DNA from: Impatiens glandulifera
Taxonomy: Eukaryota; Streptophyta; Magnoliopsida; Ericales; Balsaminaceae
NCBI RefSeq assembly: GCF_907164915.1
Contig: NC_061869.1
Coordinates: 15,911,125 to 15,975,124, forward strand
Length of the DNA stretch: 64,000 nucleotides
Direction of reading: 5' to 3'
The position numbers and the translations under genes were made by a program. This document shows positions 49,823-60,995 of this stretch, in pieces. Numbering within the stretch: the stretch's first letter is position 1; each line of letters starts with the position of its first letter. The notes beneath the pieces were generated by a model, which saw nothing but the letters and a program-made list of their open reading frames with translations, did not search any database and was not told the origin of the DNA.

Positions 49823-49838
49823 AATCTCCACCTTGCCT
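49823..49838 (-). other. Polypurine tract of minus-strand copia element
   Basis: Minus-strand AGGCAAGGTGGAGATT immediately before the LTR, the classic position and sequence style of a copia polypurine tract. Confidence 0.75.
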
Positions 49839-49870
49839 TAATAATACCCAACAAGAAGAGCCTGATCAAA

Positions 49871-50408
49871 CTACTTCCAACTGTCAACATTTAGCAGGTC
49901 CAAACAATGGATGAATTTGTTAAGTGGAATCGACTTCGTGAACATGTCAGCAGGATTATGATGTGTGCTGATCTTCTTCACTTTGATTCTCTTCTCAGTA
50001 CGAAGAAAATGATAACGAACATCAATATGTTTGGCTCTATCATGATGCACTTGATCTTTGGCCAAACAAATAACACTTAAGCTATCACAAAAAACAATTG
50101 CCTGATCATGATGGATACCAAGGTCACTGATTAATCCTTTCAACCATATACCTTCCTTGGCTGCTTCAGTTAGCGCCATATACTCAGCCTCGGTAGTGGA
50201 CAACTTCACCGTTGACTGTAATGTTTCCTTCCAACTAACCACAGAGTCACCAAGGGTGTAAACATAATCAGTCATTGATCTTCTACCATCGATATTTGCA
50301 GCATAATCTGAGTCAGAATAACCAGTTACGAGACACTAGTTATTACTCCCATAAATGAGACCAACATCAGATGTGCCTCTCAGATAGCAAAATATTCTCT
50401 TTACCGCT
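49871..50408 (-). pseudogene. Copia RNase H domain (decayed)
   Basis: The open part (50275-49871, 134 codons) carries the copia RNase H block: [19 protein letters not shown], a [11 protein letters not shown] segment and an [12 protein letters not shown] end. Upstream the frame is continuous with RT but broken by two stops: TGA where the family has Trp (EHW to EH-stop, about 50406) and TAG in place of a probable CAG near 50336. Function is the RNA-strand removal step of reverse transcription; inactive here. Confidence 0.8.
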
Positions 50409-50410
50409 TG

Positions 50411-51690
50411 TCAGTGTTCCTTACCAGGTCGAGACATAAACCTGCTAACAACACTAACCGAATACGCAATATTAGGTCTAGTGCATACCATGGCATACAT
50501 TAAACTACCCACCGCACTAGCATACGGTACATTAGACATGTATAACTTCTCAGCTTCAGACTGGGGTGCGAATGCAGACAAATGATCAATAACAGCTGCA
50601 GGAGTATTGAGAGCCTTTGCTGTACTCATCCCAAAACGAGACAACATTTTCAAAATATAACTCTTCTGTGAAAGAAATAGCTTCTTTTGAACTCGATCTC
50701 TTACTATTTCCATGCCCAGAATTTTTCGTGCTCCACCTAGATCTTTCATATCAAACTCAGAACTAAGAAGGTCTTTCACCTTTTGAATCTCCGACATCTT
50801 CTTGGTTGCGACATGTCGTCTACATACAAGAGTAAATAAATCAAAGAACCATCACCGATTTTGTTGTGATAGACACAACAATCATATGCACTCCTATTGT
50901 AACCATGTTCAATCATGAATGTGTCAAATCGCTTATACCACTGTCGAGGAGACTGTTTAAGTCCATACAAAGACTTCTTCAGACTACAAACATGTGTTTC
51001 CTTACCAGGAACAAGAAATCCTTTAGGCTGACTCACCAGTATATCCTCTTCAATCTCACCATGTAAGAAAGTCGTCTTCACGTCTAATTGCTCGAGTTCT
51101 AGATCCTGATGTGCTACTATAGCTAGTAGTACCCTGATAGAAGTGTGTCGGACTACAGGTGAGAATATCTTATTGTAGTCTACGCCTTCCTTTTGACTGA
51201 ATCCCTTTGCAACTAATCGTGCTTTATATCTGGTCCCTTCAGCACTAGAGGTTCCATCTTTCCTTTTGAAAATCCATTTACACCCAATGACTCTTCTTCC
51301 CTTTAGTAAAGTAACCAGCTCCCATGAATTATTCTTGTGAAGTGATTCCATCTCCTCACACATGGCAGCAATCCATTGCGCCGAATCAGCACCATTAACA
51401 GCTTCATTGTAAGAAGATGGCTCGTTATGTATGACATCTTCAGCTACCTGAAGTGCATAACTTACCATTTCTTCAGTATCATTTATAGATGGACTGATTG
51501 TCCTACTTCCAGGACCAGTTGAGATCTTTCTTCCCTCGATTGAATGAATTAACCTGTCAGGAGCTTTAATTTGCCTTCTAGATCGTGTTGCAATGTCAGA
51601 TTGACTTTCAGGTGCTCCAAATTTATAAACTTCCTTAGATGGCTTATAAGTATCGTGTGTCATGTTAGTTGTCCCTTGAACTGGAGCCAC
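50411..51690 (-). pseudogene. Copia reverse transcriptase (decayed, frameshifted)
   Basis: Two overlapping frames: 51690-50776 (304 codons), with KARLVAKGFSQKEGVDY, LDVKTTFLHG and the catalytic YVDD box, and 50797-50411 (128 codons), with DMKDLGGARKILGMEI and the SLMYAMVCTRPNIAY block. A frameshift lies right after YVDDM. The RT would copy the element RNA in its particle. It cannot be made whole from this copy. Confidence 0.85.
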
Positions 51691-52047
51691 CTAAAGCTCC
51701 ACCTATTTCTCAGTATTATTATTTTCTCCAGAAAGTGATGGCTTGATAGAGGAGTTAAATATAAACTTCTCATTAAAGGTGACATCCCTACTGAGGATTA
51801 CTCTACCTTCAGAAGATGACCAGATTCTATATCCCTTGACTCCATCTCCATAGCCCATGAAAATACCCTATTTTGCCCTTGGTTCCAATTTTCCTTCATT
51901 AACATGATAGTAAGATGTGCACCCAAAGACTTTCAAATGAGAATAATCAACGACATTACCAGACCATACCTCGTAAGGGATTTTGCAATCAATCCCAATG
52001 TGTGGTGCACGATTTATCAGATAGCAAGCTGTTAAGACAGCCTCGCT
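51691..52047 (-). pseudogene. Copia integrase C-terminal/linker region with stops
   Basis: Minus-strand reading gives the conserved HLKVFGCTSYYHV and GIFMGYGDGVKGYR blocks of the integrase-RT linker. At least three TAG codons interrupt it; two replace likely CAG codons just before the RT frame. Confidence 0.7.
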
Positions 52048-52785
52048 CTAGTACTTTCTAGTCAATCCCGCATTAGAGAGCATGCTTCTAACTCTCTCTA
52101 ACAATGTTTGATTCACCCTTTCTACTACACCATTCTGCTCTGGTGTACCTCGGACAGTGTGATGTCTTGCAATCCCCATATCCCTGCAGAACTCATTAAA
52201 CTCAGATGAAAAGAATTCAAGCCCATTATTTGTTCGCAGTCTCTTAACCTTCTTTCCAGTTTGATTCTCCACCAGTGCCTTCCAATGTTTGAAGGTCTTA
52301 AATACCTCGCTCTTATGTCTCAGAAGATACAACCAGGTCATCCTTGAGTAATCATCTATGAATGTTACAAAATAGCTATAACCTACTATACATTCAACTT
52401 GAGCAGGACCCCAGCAATCAGAGTGGATATAATCCAGTGTGCCCTTAGTTTTGTGAACTCCCTTACTGAACTTGCGGCGATGTTTTTTCCCGAAAATGTA
52501 GTGTTCACACAACTCAAGGTTGGTAACCTTGTGGCCAGATAGAAGATCTCGTTTGGACAGAATTTGCATCCCCCTCTCCCCCATATTTCCAAGTCGCATA
52601 TGCCACAACTTGGTTACATCAGGGTGCCGATTCACAGATTTGGATGCGACCGCAGCGGAACCTGTCAGCGTCTTACCTTGTAGTATATACAAGGTATTCT
52701 GTTTAATACCTTTCAGTATTATTTTTTGAACCTTTACTGATGCACAATGTTCCTTCTTCACTACTAAACTTGAAACCTTTAGCAT
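52048..52785 (-). pseudogene. Copia integrase (catalytically dead)
   Basis: 245 codons with a GAG-pre-integrase zinc region and rve core. The second zinc His is Asn (RLGNM) and one zinc Cys is Tyr (CEHYIFG). The first core Asp is kept (HSDCWGP), the second is Asn (RTNNGLEF), and the Glu is kept (PEQNGVVER). The DDE triad is therefore broken. It overlaps gag-pro in another frame at 52703-52785, showing a frameshift. Confidence 0.85.
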
Positions 52786-53842
52786 CTAAAATGCCTAAAG
52801 ATATTAAGTTCTTCTTCAGTTGAGGAACATGCCGAACGCCAGTTAGGGTCCGTATATTACCATCATCAGTCAAAATTTTGATAGTCCCAATACCCACCGT
52901 TTTACATATGGCATCATTTCCCATGACAACGTTTCCACCATCATAATCTTCATAGGTATCGAACCATTCTTTGTTCGGACTCATATGATATGAACACCCT
53001 GAATCCAACACCCACGTATCAATAGGGTGTAAAGAAGCATTAGCTACAAGGGCAATGTCCTCCTCAGAGTCGGTGTCTCTGTCTTTATGTGCTATCGCAG
53101 CCGTAGAATATTTGCCCATTTTCTTAGGACAATTATTCTTCCAGTGACCAGGTTCTTTACAATAATTGCAGATGTCTTTAGAACTAGGGCCTTTAGCTTT
53201 GTATTTCTGATCCTTCTTCTTTCCAGACCCTTTGTAGTTGACTGTGCTGGCAATCAACCCAGATGCTTGACTGTCTACAATTTCACCGCTCGCCTTATGA
53301 CACAGTTCTCTAGTATGAAGTGCTGACCGAACTTCCTCTAGAGTTACAGAGTCTTTACCCACAACGAACGATTGAACAAAATTTTCAAACGAGTTGGGTA
53401 AAGATACCAACAGAATTAATGCAGCATCTTCATCTTCGATCTTAACATCTATATTTCTCAATTCAAGTAATATAGTGTTTAACTTATCAAGATGTTCACG
53501 AAGAGACTTACCTTCAAGCATACCAAGACTGAACAGGCGTTGCTTCAATAACAACTTGTTAGTCAGTGACTTTGTCATGTACAAAGCCTCTAACTTCGAC
53601 CACAGACCGATTGCGGTATCTTCATCTGATACCTCAGTAATCACTTCATCAGCCAGACAAAGTAAAATTGTTGAGTGTGTCTTCTCTTCCAAGACCTCAA
53701 GCTCAGCAGTGATTTTACTAGAGGAAGACTCCTTTGCAGGACCTGCAACTATCTTTGCCTTTTCCTTCGACAATGGTGCTCAGACGCCTTGTTGTTTAAG
53801 CAAGACTCGCATTTTGATCTGCCATAGACCAAAACTGTTTCG
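52703..53842 (-). pseudogene. Copia gag and protease (gag with nonsense codon)
   Basis: Open for 356 codons from 53773: Gag UBN2-type region, a CNYCKEPGHWKNNC zinc knuckle (CX2CX4HX4C) for RNA packaging, and the aspartic protease site in WVLDSGCSYHM. The same frame continues upstream of 53773 through a TGA at 53780-53782, where gag has Trp, to the FGLWQIKMRVLLKQQG block expected near the Gag N-terminus. The first codons of Gag are not clear. Confidence 0.8.
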
Positions 53843-53937
53843 CTTACAATCTGACCGAAGGAATTTCAATTTGAACGGAGGAATCGGAAGAAATCACGAT
53901 TATAGTTTCTAGATCGGATATTTAGGTCGTTTTCGGC

Positions 53938-54003
53938 ACGATCGACACAATCGGCACGATCGGCACGATCGGCACATTCGGCACGATCGGCACGAACAAC
54001 ACA
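53938..54003. repeat. CGGCACGAT short tandem repeat
   Basis: About six imperfect 9-base units. Related CAGCACGGTTGG motifs occur at 23176-23232 and 34508-34565. It probably belongs to the copia leader; no LTR is recognisable. Confidence 0.6.
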
Positions 54004-54565
54004 AACGACACGGATTCTCGCCGCGACCGCACTTCTACATCGGAAGTCGGCCGCCATCCTCCAGCACCTTCGATCGGTTGTCGTGCGCCCTTTGGCAAGG
54101 AACGGTCGCGGTCATCTTCTCTTACCGTTGACGGGAGCATTTCGTCAAACCCCCTTCTGTACAGACTTGACGTCGAATTGGCGTCGGTCGCCCTCCTCTT
54201 CTCACTTTTCGTTTACAGGTTAGTTCGGACCTCGGTCGGGACATCAAACCACACCGCGAGGCGCGGATAGGTCTCCATTGAACTTCTTTATCGCCGTTTG
54301 AATCAAGTGTTCGGTTTGGAGGAAGCTTTCGTAGCTACAGACCGTTCCAAAATTGCTTAAACCCTTTCTTGTTTGAGCAATTATTTCAAGCCCCTGTTCC
54401 GGTGCGATTGGTTTCCAATCGTTCTGTTTGCGCCCACCCTTTGCTGTAGAATTCCAACCTCTGTGGCTCCTTTGAAGATTAGGCAGTTTGCGCTTGATCT
54501 TTCCAATGACTTGTACACGCCCGTACAGTGTAGTTACTCGGGCAAGGGGCGTCCTTCAAGTCCGC
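54004..54565. other. Unassigned GC-richer region
   Basis: Expected place of the 5' leader and LTR of the minus-strand element, but no match to the LTR at 49600-49822. No long frame and no recognised motif. Confidence 0.3.
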
Positions 54566-54865
54566 CCTGATGATCCTAAGAAGGTGCTGAAGGGGCCGTC
54601 GACAAGCAGCAAGGCTAGGTCTGATAGACAAACTCGCAGGTCTCTTAACAATCCTAGGAAGTAGAAGCCAGAAATCATGGATGAAGTCCTAAACAACGGA
54701 GAAGATGCGCCTATTGATTCTATGCCAAATACAACATTGGGTATGAGTTCTTTTCCACATGCTGATGAATTACATGAGAATAGTTTTATTGGGAATTCAT
54801 ACTGTAACAATATGCATGTTCATAATAGAAATGATAAGATTGAATTGATAGGAAAAGACAGTATT
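54566..54865 (+). pseudogene. Unrecognised reading frame cut by LTR insertion
   Basis: One plus-strand frame reads from a Pro-Asp-Asp-Pro-Lys-Lys start through a basic Ser/Arg-rich part, a single TAG near 54663, and an acidic Asn-rich part (MDEVLNNGEDAPIDSMPN), up to the first base of the LTR at 54866. It may be a piece of a non-LTR element or of a host gene. I do not recognise it. Confidence 0.3.
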
Positions 54866-56173
54866 TGTTAGATAAAATAAGACCGGTTCAAATAAACCTA
54901 ACCTAAATAAACTTTCCATGCAGGAACAAGGAACCGAACCGGAACCGGCTAAAGAAAACCAACCGGTCAAGCTACCAAACCGACCAAGAGTATTCGGAAC
55001 GTGACCGCACAAAGAAAGGATCGGCCAAAGCTTAAAACCGGAATCATCAAACAGCCGATCATCCACAAGGCAAAGGAATAACCGGAAGAAGTCCGGTTAC
55101 ATTACTCATACCAAAAGCCATTCGGTTAAGTCAAATGACCGACCAGTACAAGAAGACAATTCGGGTATCTGTTGAGAACGATATCAAAGGAACAGACTGA
55201 ACACTTCCACATTCATGCAAGTCTGAGGAAAGACTGTAGGCTGCAGAAGACAGTACTACCGGATCTTTCTACTTCGGGATAAGACAGAAGGGAAATCTTC
55301 CAAGTACAGACAACTGTCCAACAGACAGTGCCTACATCAAGTAAAAGACAAACCCGGCAGGTTTGTCTTACTCACCGGAAGAACAGACCGACAGGTCTGA
55401 GACAGAACACCAGGTCTGAGGTTGACCATCAGGTCTGAGCAAGCGACCGCAAGTCTGAACCTCTGAAACACTAAATCACTGCACCTCTGCTCAGCCAATC
55501 ATATTCAAGGAAGTGAAATATGACCGTTGGCATATTTCACCTATAAAAGGAGGCAGTTGCAGAAGAGTAAATACGGGACAACAAGCGACACAGTGGACAA
55601 GTGAGAAACTCCAAGAGCATTTATTCTACAAGTGATAAGACCGTGTTGTTCTAAGAGAGCCTAAGTGTTAGAATCAAAGTGTGTTTTACAATTTCGGTGT
55701 AAATTGTAAGAGTGTTATCGAGCAGGAAATAAGTCTCGATCGGTTTGTACTTGTATTCCTTAGTGAATATCCTTCTCGCGGTTTCGAGAGGAAGGGGTGA
55801 CGTAGGAGTTTTATCTCCGAACATCCATAAAATCTGTCTTGTTATTTACTGTCTGCCGGTTTCACTACTAGACCGATTTATACCACTATAACCGACTTAA
55901 TCCTATCCAAGCCGTACTTCCAGGTTACCAAAGCCGACCCATCAAACTTCAAACCTCCATTATACAATACCGATTCTGCCTATCATACAAGCGTGCCTCT
56001 TCAACCTGAAAGCAAACCTCTTCCGCGCTTGAACCTAGTTCAAGGGTTTGTGACAAGTTGTGTAGTATTGAAACCCCGATGTTAATCTCTAATCGGATTA
56101 ACCACCACCCTTCGAGTGTGAACCGCTAACCGGTCCAACCCCCGGTTCCCCAGCGGCGATCTAGATCCTAACA
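54866..56173 (+). mobile_element. 5' LTR (1308 bp) of plus-strand Ty1/copia element
   Basis: Starts TGTTAG and ends CTAACA, a perfect 6-bp terminal inverted repeat. A primer binding site follows two bases later. It contains a TATA box and the U5-like block GGGGTGACGTAGGAG (55794-55808) shared with the LTRs at 571 and 6860. The matching 3' LTR would lie right of the window, so target duplication cannot be tested. Confidence 0.85.
55542..55549 (+). promoter_or_regulatory. TATA box of the LTR
   Basis: TATAAAAG in CACCTATAAAAGGAGG, in the middle of the LTR; transcription would start about 30 bases on and so define R. Confidence 0.65.
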
Positions 56174-56175
56174 AT

Positions 56176-56187
56176 TGGTATCAGAGC
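56176..56187 (+). other. Primer binding site, initiator Met tRNA
   Basis: TGGTATCAGAGC, complementary to the 3' end of plant initiator methionine tRNA, two bases after the LTR. Confidence 0.92.
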
Positions 56188-56212
56188 AGTTAGTTTCAAT
56201 ACTCAAGCAAGC

Positions 56213-59200
56213 ATGTATCAAGATAGGCCTCTAATGCTAGAAGGTGATGACTTTGCCAACTGGAAGGCACGCATGCACCTGCATTTGGTCACCTTGGATG
56301 ATGAAATGGAGTCCATTCTGACCGAAGGACCGATATTCATTGATAAAGACAGAAAGGAATGGACGACTGAAGATAGGAGAAGGTACAATCTGGACAACCA
56401 TGCTAGAAACCGGATCTCCAACAGTGTGGACAGAAACACATACTGCAAGATCAGAGACTGCAAAACCGCGAAGGAGACATGGAACACGGTTATCCAAATC
56501 TTTGAAGGAAATGAAAGAACAAGGGAGAACAAAATAATGATGGTCACACAGAAGTTTGAAAGCATCAAGATGAAACCAGGAGAAACTATGAAGGAATACA
56601 GTGACCGGTTCACTGGTGTGTTAGATGAGTTAACAACTCTAGGCAAGAAGTATGAGAACAAAGAGGTAGTTATGAAGGCTTTGAGATCTCTTCCAAGTGC
56701 CTGGGACATAAAGACAATAGTAATGAGGGAATCAAAGAGCCTACGTAAGATGAAACTATACGATGTATTCGAAGATCTTAAGGCATATGAGTTCGAGATG
56801 AGATTTAGGACCGAAGAGGAAGTCTCGGCCTCAACATCAACCAGAGCACTAATCACATCTACAGAACCGGCTGTACCTACTCCTGCACCTGCACCAATAC
56901 CGGTTCCTGCACCCGTACCGATCAGAACCGCCGAACAGTTTACTGAGGATGCTATGGCAATGCTTGCACAGAAGTTTGGGAGGTTCATGAAAAGAAGCCA
57001 ACCTACGAACAACTACTATGGTGACAAATCCAATGTAAGATGCTATAACTGTAACTGTTTGGGACATTTTAAGTGGGAATGCATGAAACCGAGGAGAGAT
57101 ACCCAGAAACCGGACTATCAGAATGACCGAAACAATTATCAACAAACTGGTGAAGGAAGTGAGGTACCAAAAGCACTGATAGCCGACGATGGAGGAAGTC
57201 TATGGGCTCACGGTGATAGCGACGATGAACTCACATGTCTCATGGCAAATGAGGAACAGGATCCAAAGAAACGGCTAGGAAACTCCGAATGGTTCTTGGA
57301 CAGCGGATGCTCCAGGCACATGACCGGAAACAGCAATTTGCTAACCGACATCAGATCAGTAACCGGTGCTCTAATCACTTTTGGTGACAACTCAAAAGGT
57401 AAAACTGTGGGCAAGGGTAAGATTGTCCATGGTAACCTAACTATTGATAATGTACTTTTAGTTGAAAACCTACGTTTTAACTTACTTAGCATTAGTCAGA
57501 TGTGTGATGTTGGATACACGGTGGAATTTCTTAAACATGCATGCTTAGTTAAGAATTCTCAAGGTATCGTACTACTAACCGGAAATAGGATAGGTAACAT
57601 TTACAAGGTAGACTGGAAAACTAAAGTAGAATATCCTATATGCATGATAGCTAAGACTGATCAAACCTGGCTATGGCACAAGAGACTAAACCATCTAAAC
57701 ATGAAAACCTTAAACTACATTCGCGGTAAAAAGTTAGTTGAAGGTATTCCTGATATAGTATTTAACCAGGATAAGGTCTGTTCAGCATGCCAAATGGGTA
57801 AACAAACTAGGTCATCCTTTAAGAGCAAAGGAAACATCCAATCTAGCCGTTGCTTAGATCTTCTTCACATGGATTTATTTGGACCGATTCAGGTCATTAG
57901 CCTAGGAGGTATGCTTTACATCATGGTAGTTATTGATGATTATTCTAGATATACATGGGTAATATTTCTACCATCTAAACGTGAAACCGTATCAAACCTG
58001 ATCACACTTCTTAAGCGCTTGCAAAATGAAAAATCAACTCGCATTAACAGCATTCGAAGTGATAGAGGTACCGAATTTACCAATAGTACATTAACCACAT
58101 ATCTTGATGAATCCGGCATTAGACACGAGTTGTCTAGTGCTAGGACTCCTCAACAAAATGGCCTGGCCGAGAGAAGAAACCGGACTCTCAAGGAAGCCGC
58201 ACGGTCCATGATAGCCGATTCCGGCATTGCTCAGAAATTTTGGGCTGAGGCTATCAACACTGCATGCTATACACAAAACCGGTCTTTGATAAACAAATTT
58301 CACAACAAAACGCCGTATGAGGTCTATTTTAACAGGGTTCCTAAACTTAAGTACCTCAGGATTTTCGGTTGTAAATGTTATATTCATATAAATGGTAAAA
58401 CCCAACTCACCGTTTTTGATGCAAAAACAGATACCGGCATCATGCTAGGGTACTCAGCAGTAAGTAAAGCATATAGAGTATACAATAATAGAACTGCAAC
58501 CATGGAGGAAACAATTCACGTTGTTTTCGATGAATCGGTTGAAAGCAATACTGCTTCATGCTATGATCTACACAACAGATTGGAAAATAACGATATCCAT
58601 TCTGATAGTGAAGATGAGACTCCGGTCTTCAGGCGGTTTATCCATGACCAAATGGGTAACATTGAAACCCAGCCGGATCAAGCTGTTCCACAACAGGAAG
58701 CTGACACTTCGGTCCAATCCGAGGGAGTCGGTCGGTCTGACAATCTCGTTCAGCCTACCGACATGTCTAGCCTTGATCAAATAAACGGTAATTTGGTAGA
58801 CATCCCTGAACTGAATCTCAGAAGAAACAGCAAACATCCTCTTGAGCAAATTATAGGTGACCCTTCAGAACCTGTTCGAACTAGGAATCAACTTCTGGAA
58901 GGATATTTTAACTCAGCCTTTATATCCCAGATTGAACCGAAAAGAATAGATGAAGCATTGTCAGATCCGGATTGGATCTTGGGAATGCAAGAAGAGCTAA
59001 ACCAGTTCGAGAGTAGTAAAGTCTGGTACCTAGTTCCCAGACCGAAAGATCAATCGGTTATAGGAACAAGATGGGTATTCAGAAACAAACTCAATGAGGA
59101 CGGTTTGGTCACGAGGAACAAAGCCAGATTAGTGGCTCAAGGTTACAAACAGGAAGAAGGCATTGATTTTAAAGAATCAATTGCTCCTGTAGCCAGGATT

Positions 59201-59257
59201 GAAGCTATTAGAATTTTTCTTGCTTTTGCAGCTTTCAAAAACTTTAAAGTTTTTTAA
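56213..59257 (+). pseudogene. Copia Gag-protease-integrase-RT start (nonsense-terminated)
   Basis: 1014 codons from the first ATG after the PBS. Order: UBN2-type Gag (residues 5-200), Pro/Ala-rich hinge, zinc knuckle [14 protein letters not shown] at about 277, protease DSG at about 363, HHCC zinc region from about 489, DDE core with D554, D617 and E653 (DD35E spacing), and the RT N-terminus. It stops at TAA at 59255-59257, where the family has Gln before MDVKSAFLNG. That is one C-to-T change. Gag, protease and integrase are otherwise intact. It would form virus-like particles and integrate DNA if RT came from elsewhere. Confidence 0.88.
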
Positions 59258-60482
59258 ATGGATGTTAAAAGTGCATTTCTGAAACGGTGACCTACGTGAA
59301 GAAGTGTATGTTGAACAACCACCCGGTTTCAAAAATGCTGCATTCCCAAACCACGTATACCGGCTAAATAAAGCTTTGTACGTTCTAAAGCAAGCACCTA
59401 GAGCCTGGTATGATACACTAACCGCATTTCTATTACAACATGATTTCACCATCGGTTTGGTGGATAAAACATTGTTTAAATTTGAAAAGAAGGAACATAT
59501 CCTACTTGTTCAAATCTATGTAGATGATATCATTTTTGGATCTACCGATCCTAAGCTATGTGATAAGTTTTCAAAAATGATGACTGACAAATTTGAAATG
59601 AGTATGATGGGAGAATTAAGTTTCTTCCTAGGTCTTCAGGTTAAACAACTCAAAAAAGGAACCTTCATAAGCCAACCTAAGTACACCAAGGAGCTACTAA
59701 AGAAGTTCGGAATGGACACCTGCTCCTCGGCGGCTACTCCAATGAGCTCATCAATTAAACTGGACAGGGATGACGAGGGCCAATCGGTAGACCAGATTGC
59801 ATACCGGGGCATGATCGGATCCCTCCTATACCTGACAGCGAGTAGACCGGACATCCTGTTTGCAGTTGGTGTTTGTGGGAGATTCCAAGAAAATCCAAAA
59901 CAATCTCACTACACAGCCGCAAAGAGGATACTGAAGTATCTAAAGGGCACACCTGATGTCGGTCTGTGGTATCCAAAGGACTCGTCCTTCAATCTAACGA
60001 GTTACTCAGACGCAGATTATGCAGGGTGTAAGATTGACAGAAAAAGCACCAGCGGAACATGTCGGTTCCTTGGTGACCGGCTTGTTTCATGGCATAGCAA
60101 GAAGCAGACATCTGTGACCACATCCACTGCGGAGGCTGAATATCTGGCGGCCGGAAGTTGCTGCTCTCAACTCCTATGGATACAACTACAGCTGAAGGAC
60201 TTCGGTGTCATAGCCGAAGAGTCACCGATCTTCTGTGACAACACGAGTGCCATAGCGATAACTTACAATCCGGTTCTTCACTCCAAAACCAAGCATATCG
60301 ACATAAGGCATCACTTTATCCGAGAACATGTCACGCTGAAGCATATCCGGCTGGAATACGTATCGACCGATCAACAAGTAGCCGATATCTTCACAAAGCC
60401 TCTACAGGAAGCTAAGTTCTCTCAATTCAGACTTACTCTCAGTTTAACCGACATTAGTCAGATCCTTCCTAAGGATGCTTAA
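59258..60482 (+). pseudogene. Copia RT and RNase H (plus-one frame)
   Basis: After the TAA the frame resumes with MDVKSAFL, then one extra A (CTGAAACGG) shifts to the frame open from 59304. That frame holds the EEVYVEQPPGF block, catalytic YVDD at about 59520, the KQLKKGTFISQPKYTKELL thumb region and a complete RNase H ending AKFSQFRLTL. Two lesions 30 bases apart separate it from the upstream frame. RT and RNase H motifs themselves look undamaged. Confidence 0.88.
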
Positions 60483-60926
60483 AGGGAAACCGGTTCAGAC
60501 AAACAAAACCGGTAGTTCCTCCTTAACTGTTGAACTTCAAATTTTCGAGTGACCTATGGAAGAACCGCCCAGTTCATTAGACAGAGTAAACCGACCGGTT
60601 ACTTGATGCATGCATCAAATAACCGCATCGGGATGAACAACTGATGACTGACCGGTTCGGAAACAGGTCATCTTAGATTATTTGAAATTCAAACAGAAGT
60701 GGAATAATTATCAATGCTTACAGATATCTGTTCTGAAACATTGCCCTTTCAAAGTAAAATGGTCGCGCCTAAAAAGACGTGAAGATCTTTTGATATCTTT
60801 CACAGTCCAGGCCTATGACCGACACCTAGACTGCAAACATGCCTATTTCATGCAATATCTTTTATCCTGCAGTTAATAGACATCATCTCATTTAATGCCT
60901 GGACAATAGGATAGTCCCTAAATTAG
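60483..60926 (+). other. Non-coding stretch after pol
   Basis: Rich in CCGGTT. The 64-codon frame at 60682 has no recognisable feature. No polypurine tract or LTR here, so the element continues. Confidence 0.4.
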
Positions 60927-60934
60927 TATTTAAG
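60927..60934 (+). promoter_or_regulatory. TATA-like box before first downstream ORF
   Basis: TATTTAAG, 69 bases before the ATG at 60996, followed by an A/C-rich leader (ACAACACTCACAAGAC). Confidence 0.45.
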
Positions 60935-60995
60935 TGAAGCAAACATTCACCACAACACTCACAAGACAAAAGAATATCCTCTCACTAAGGCAAAA

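Noticed and set aside
53394..53912. 172-codon plus-strand frame opposite copia gag
   Set aside because: Antisense of a recognisable Gag-protease frame.
56218..57012. 264-codon minus-strand frame opposite copia gag
   Set aside because: Shadow of the Gag ORF; no motif and no promoter.
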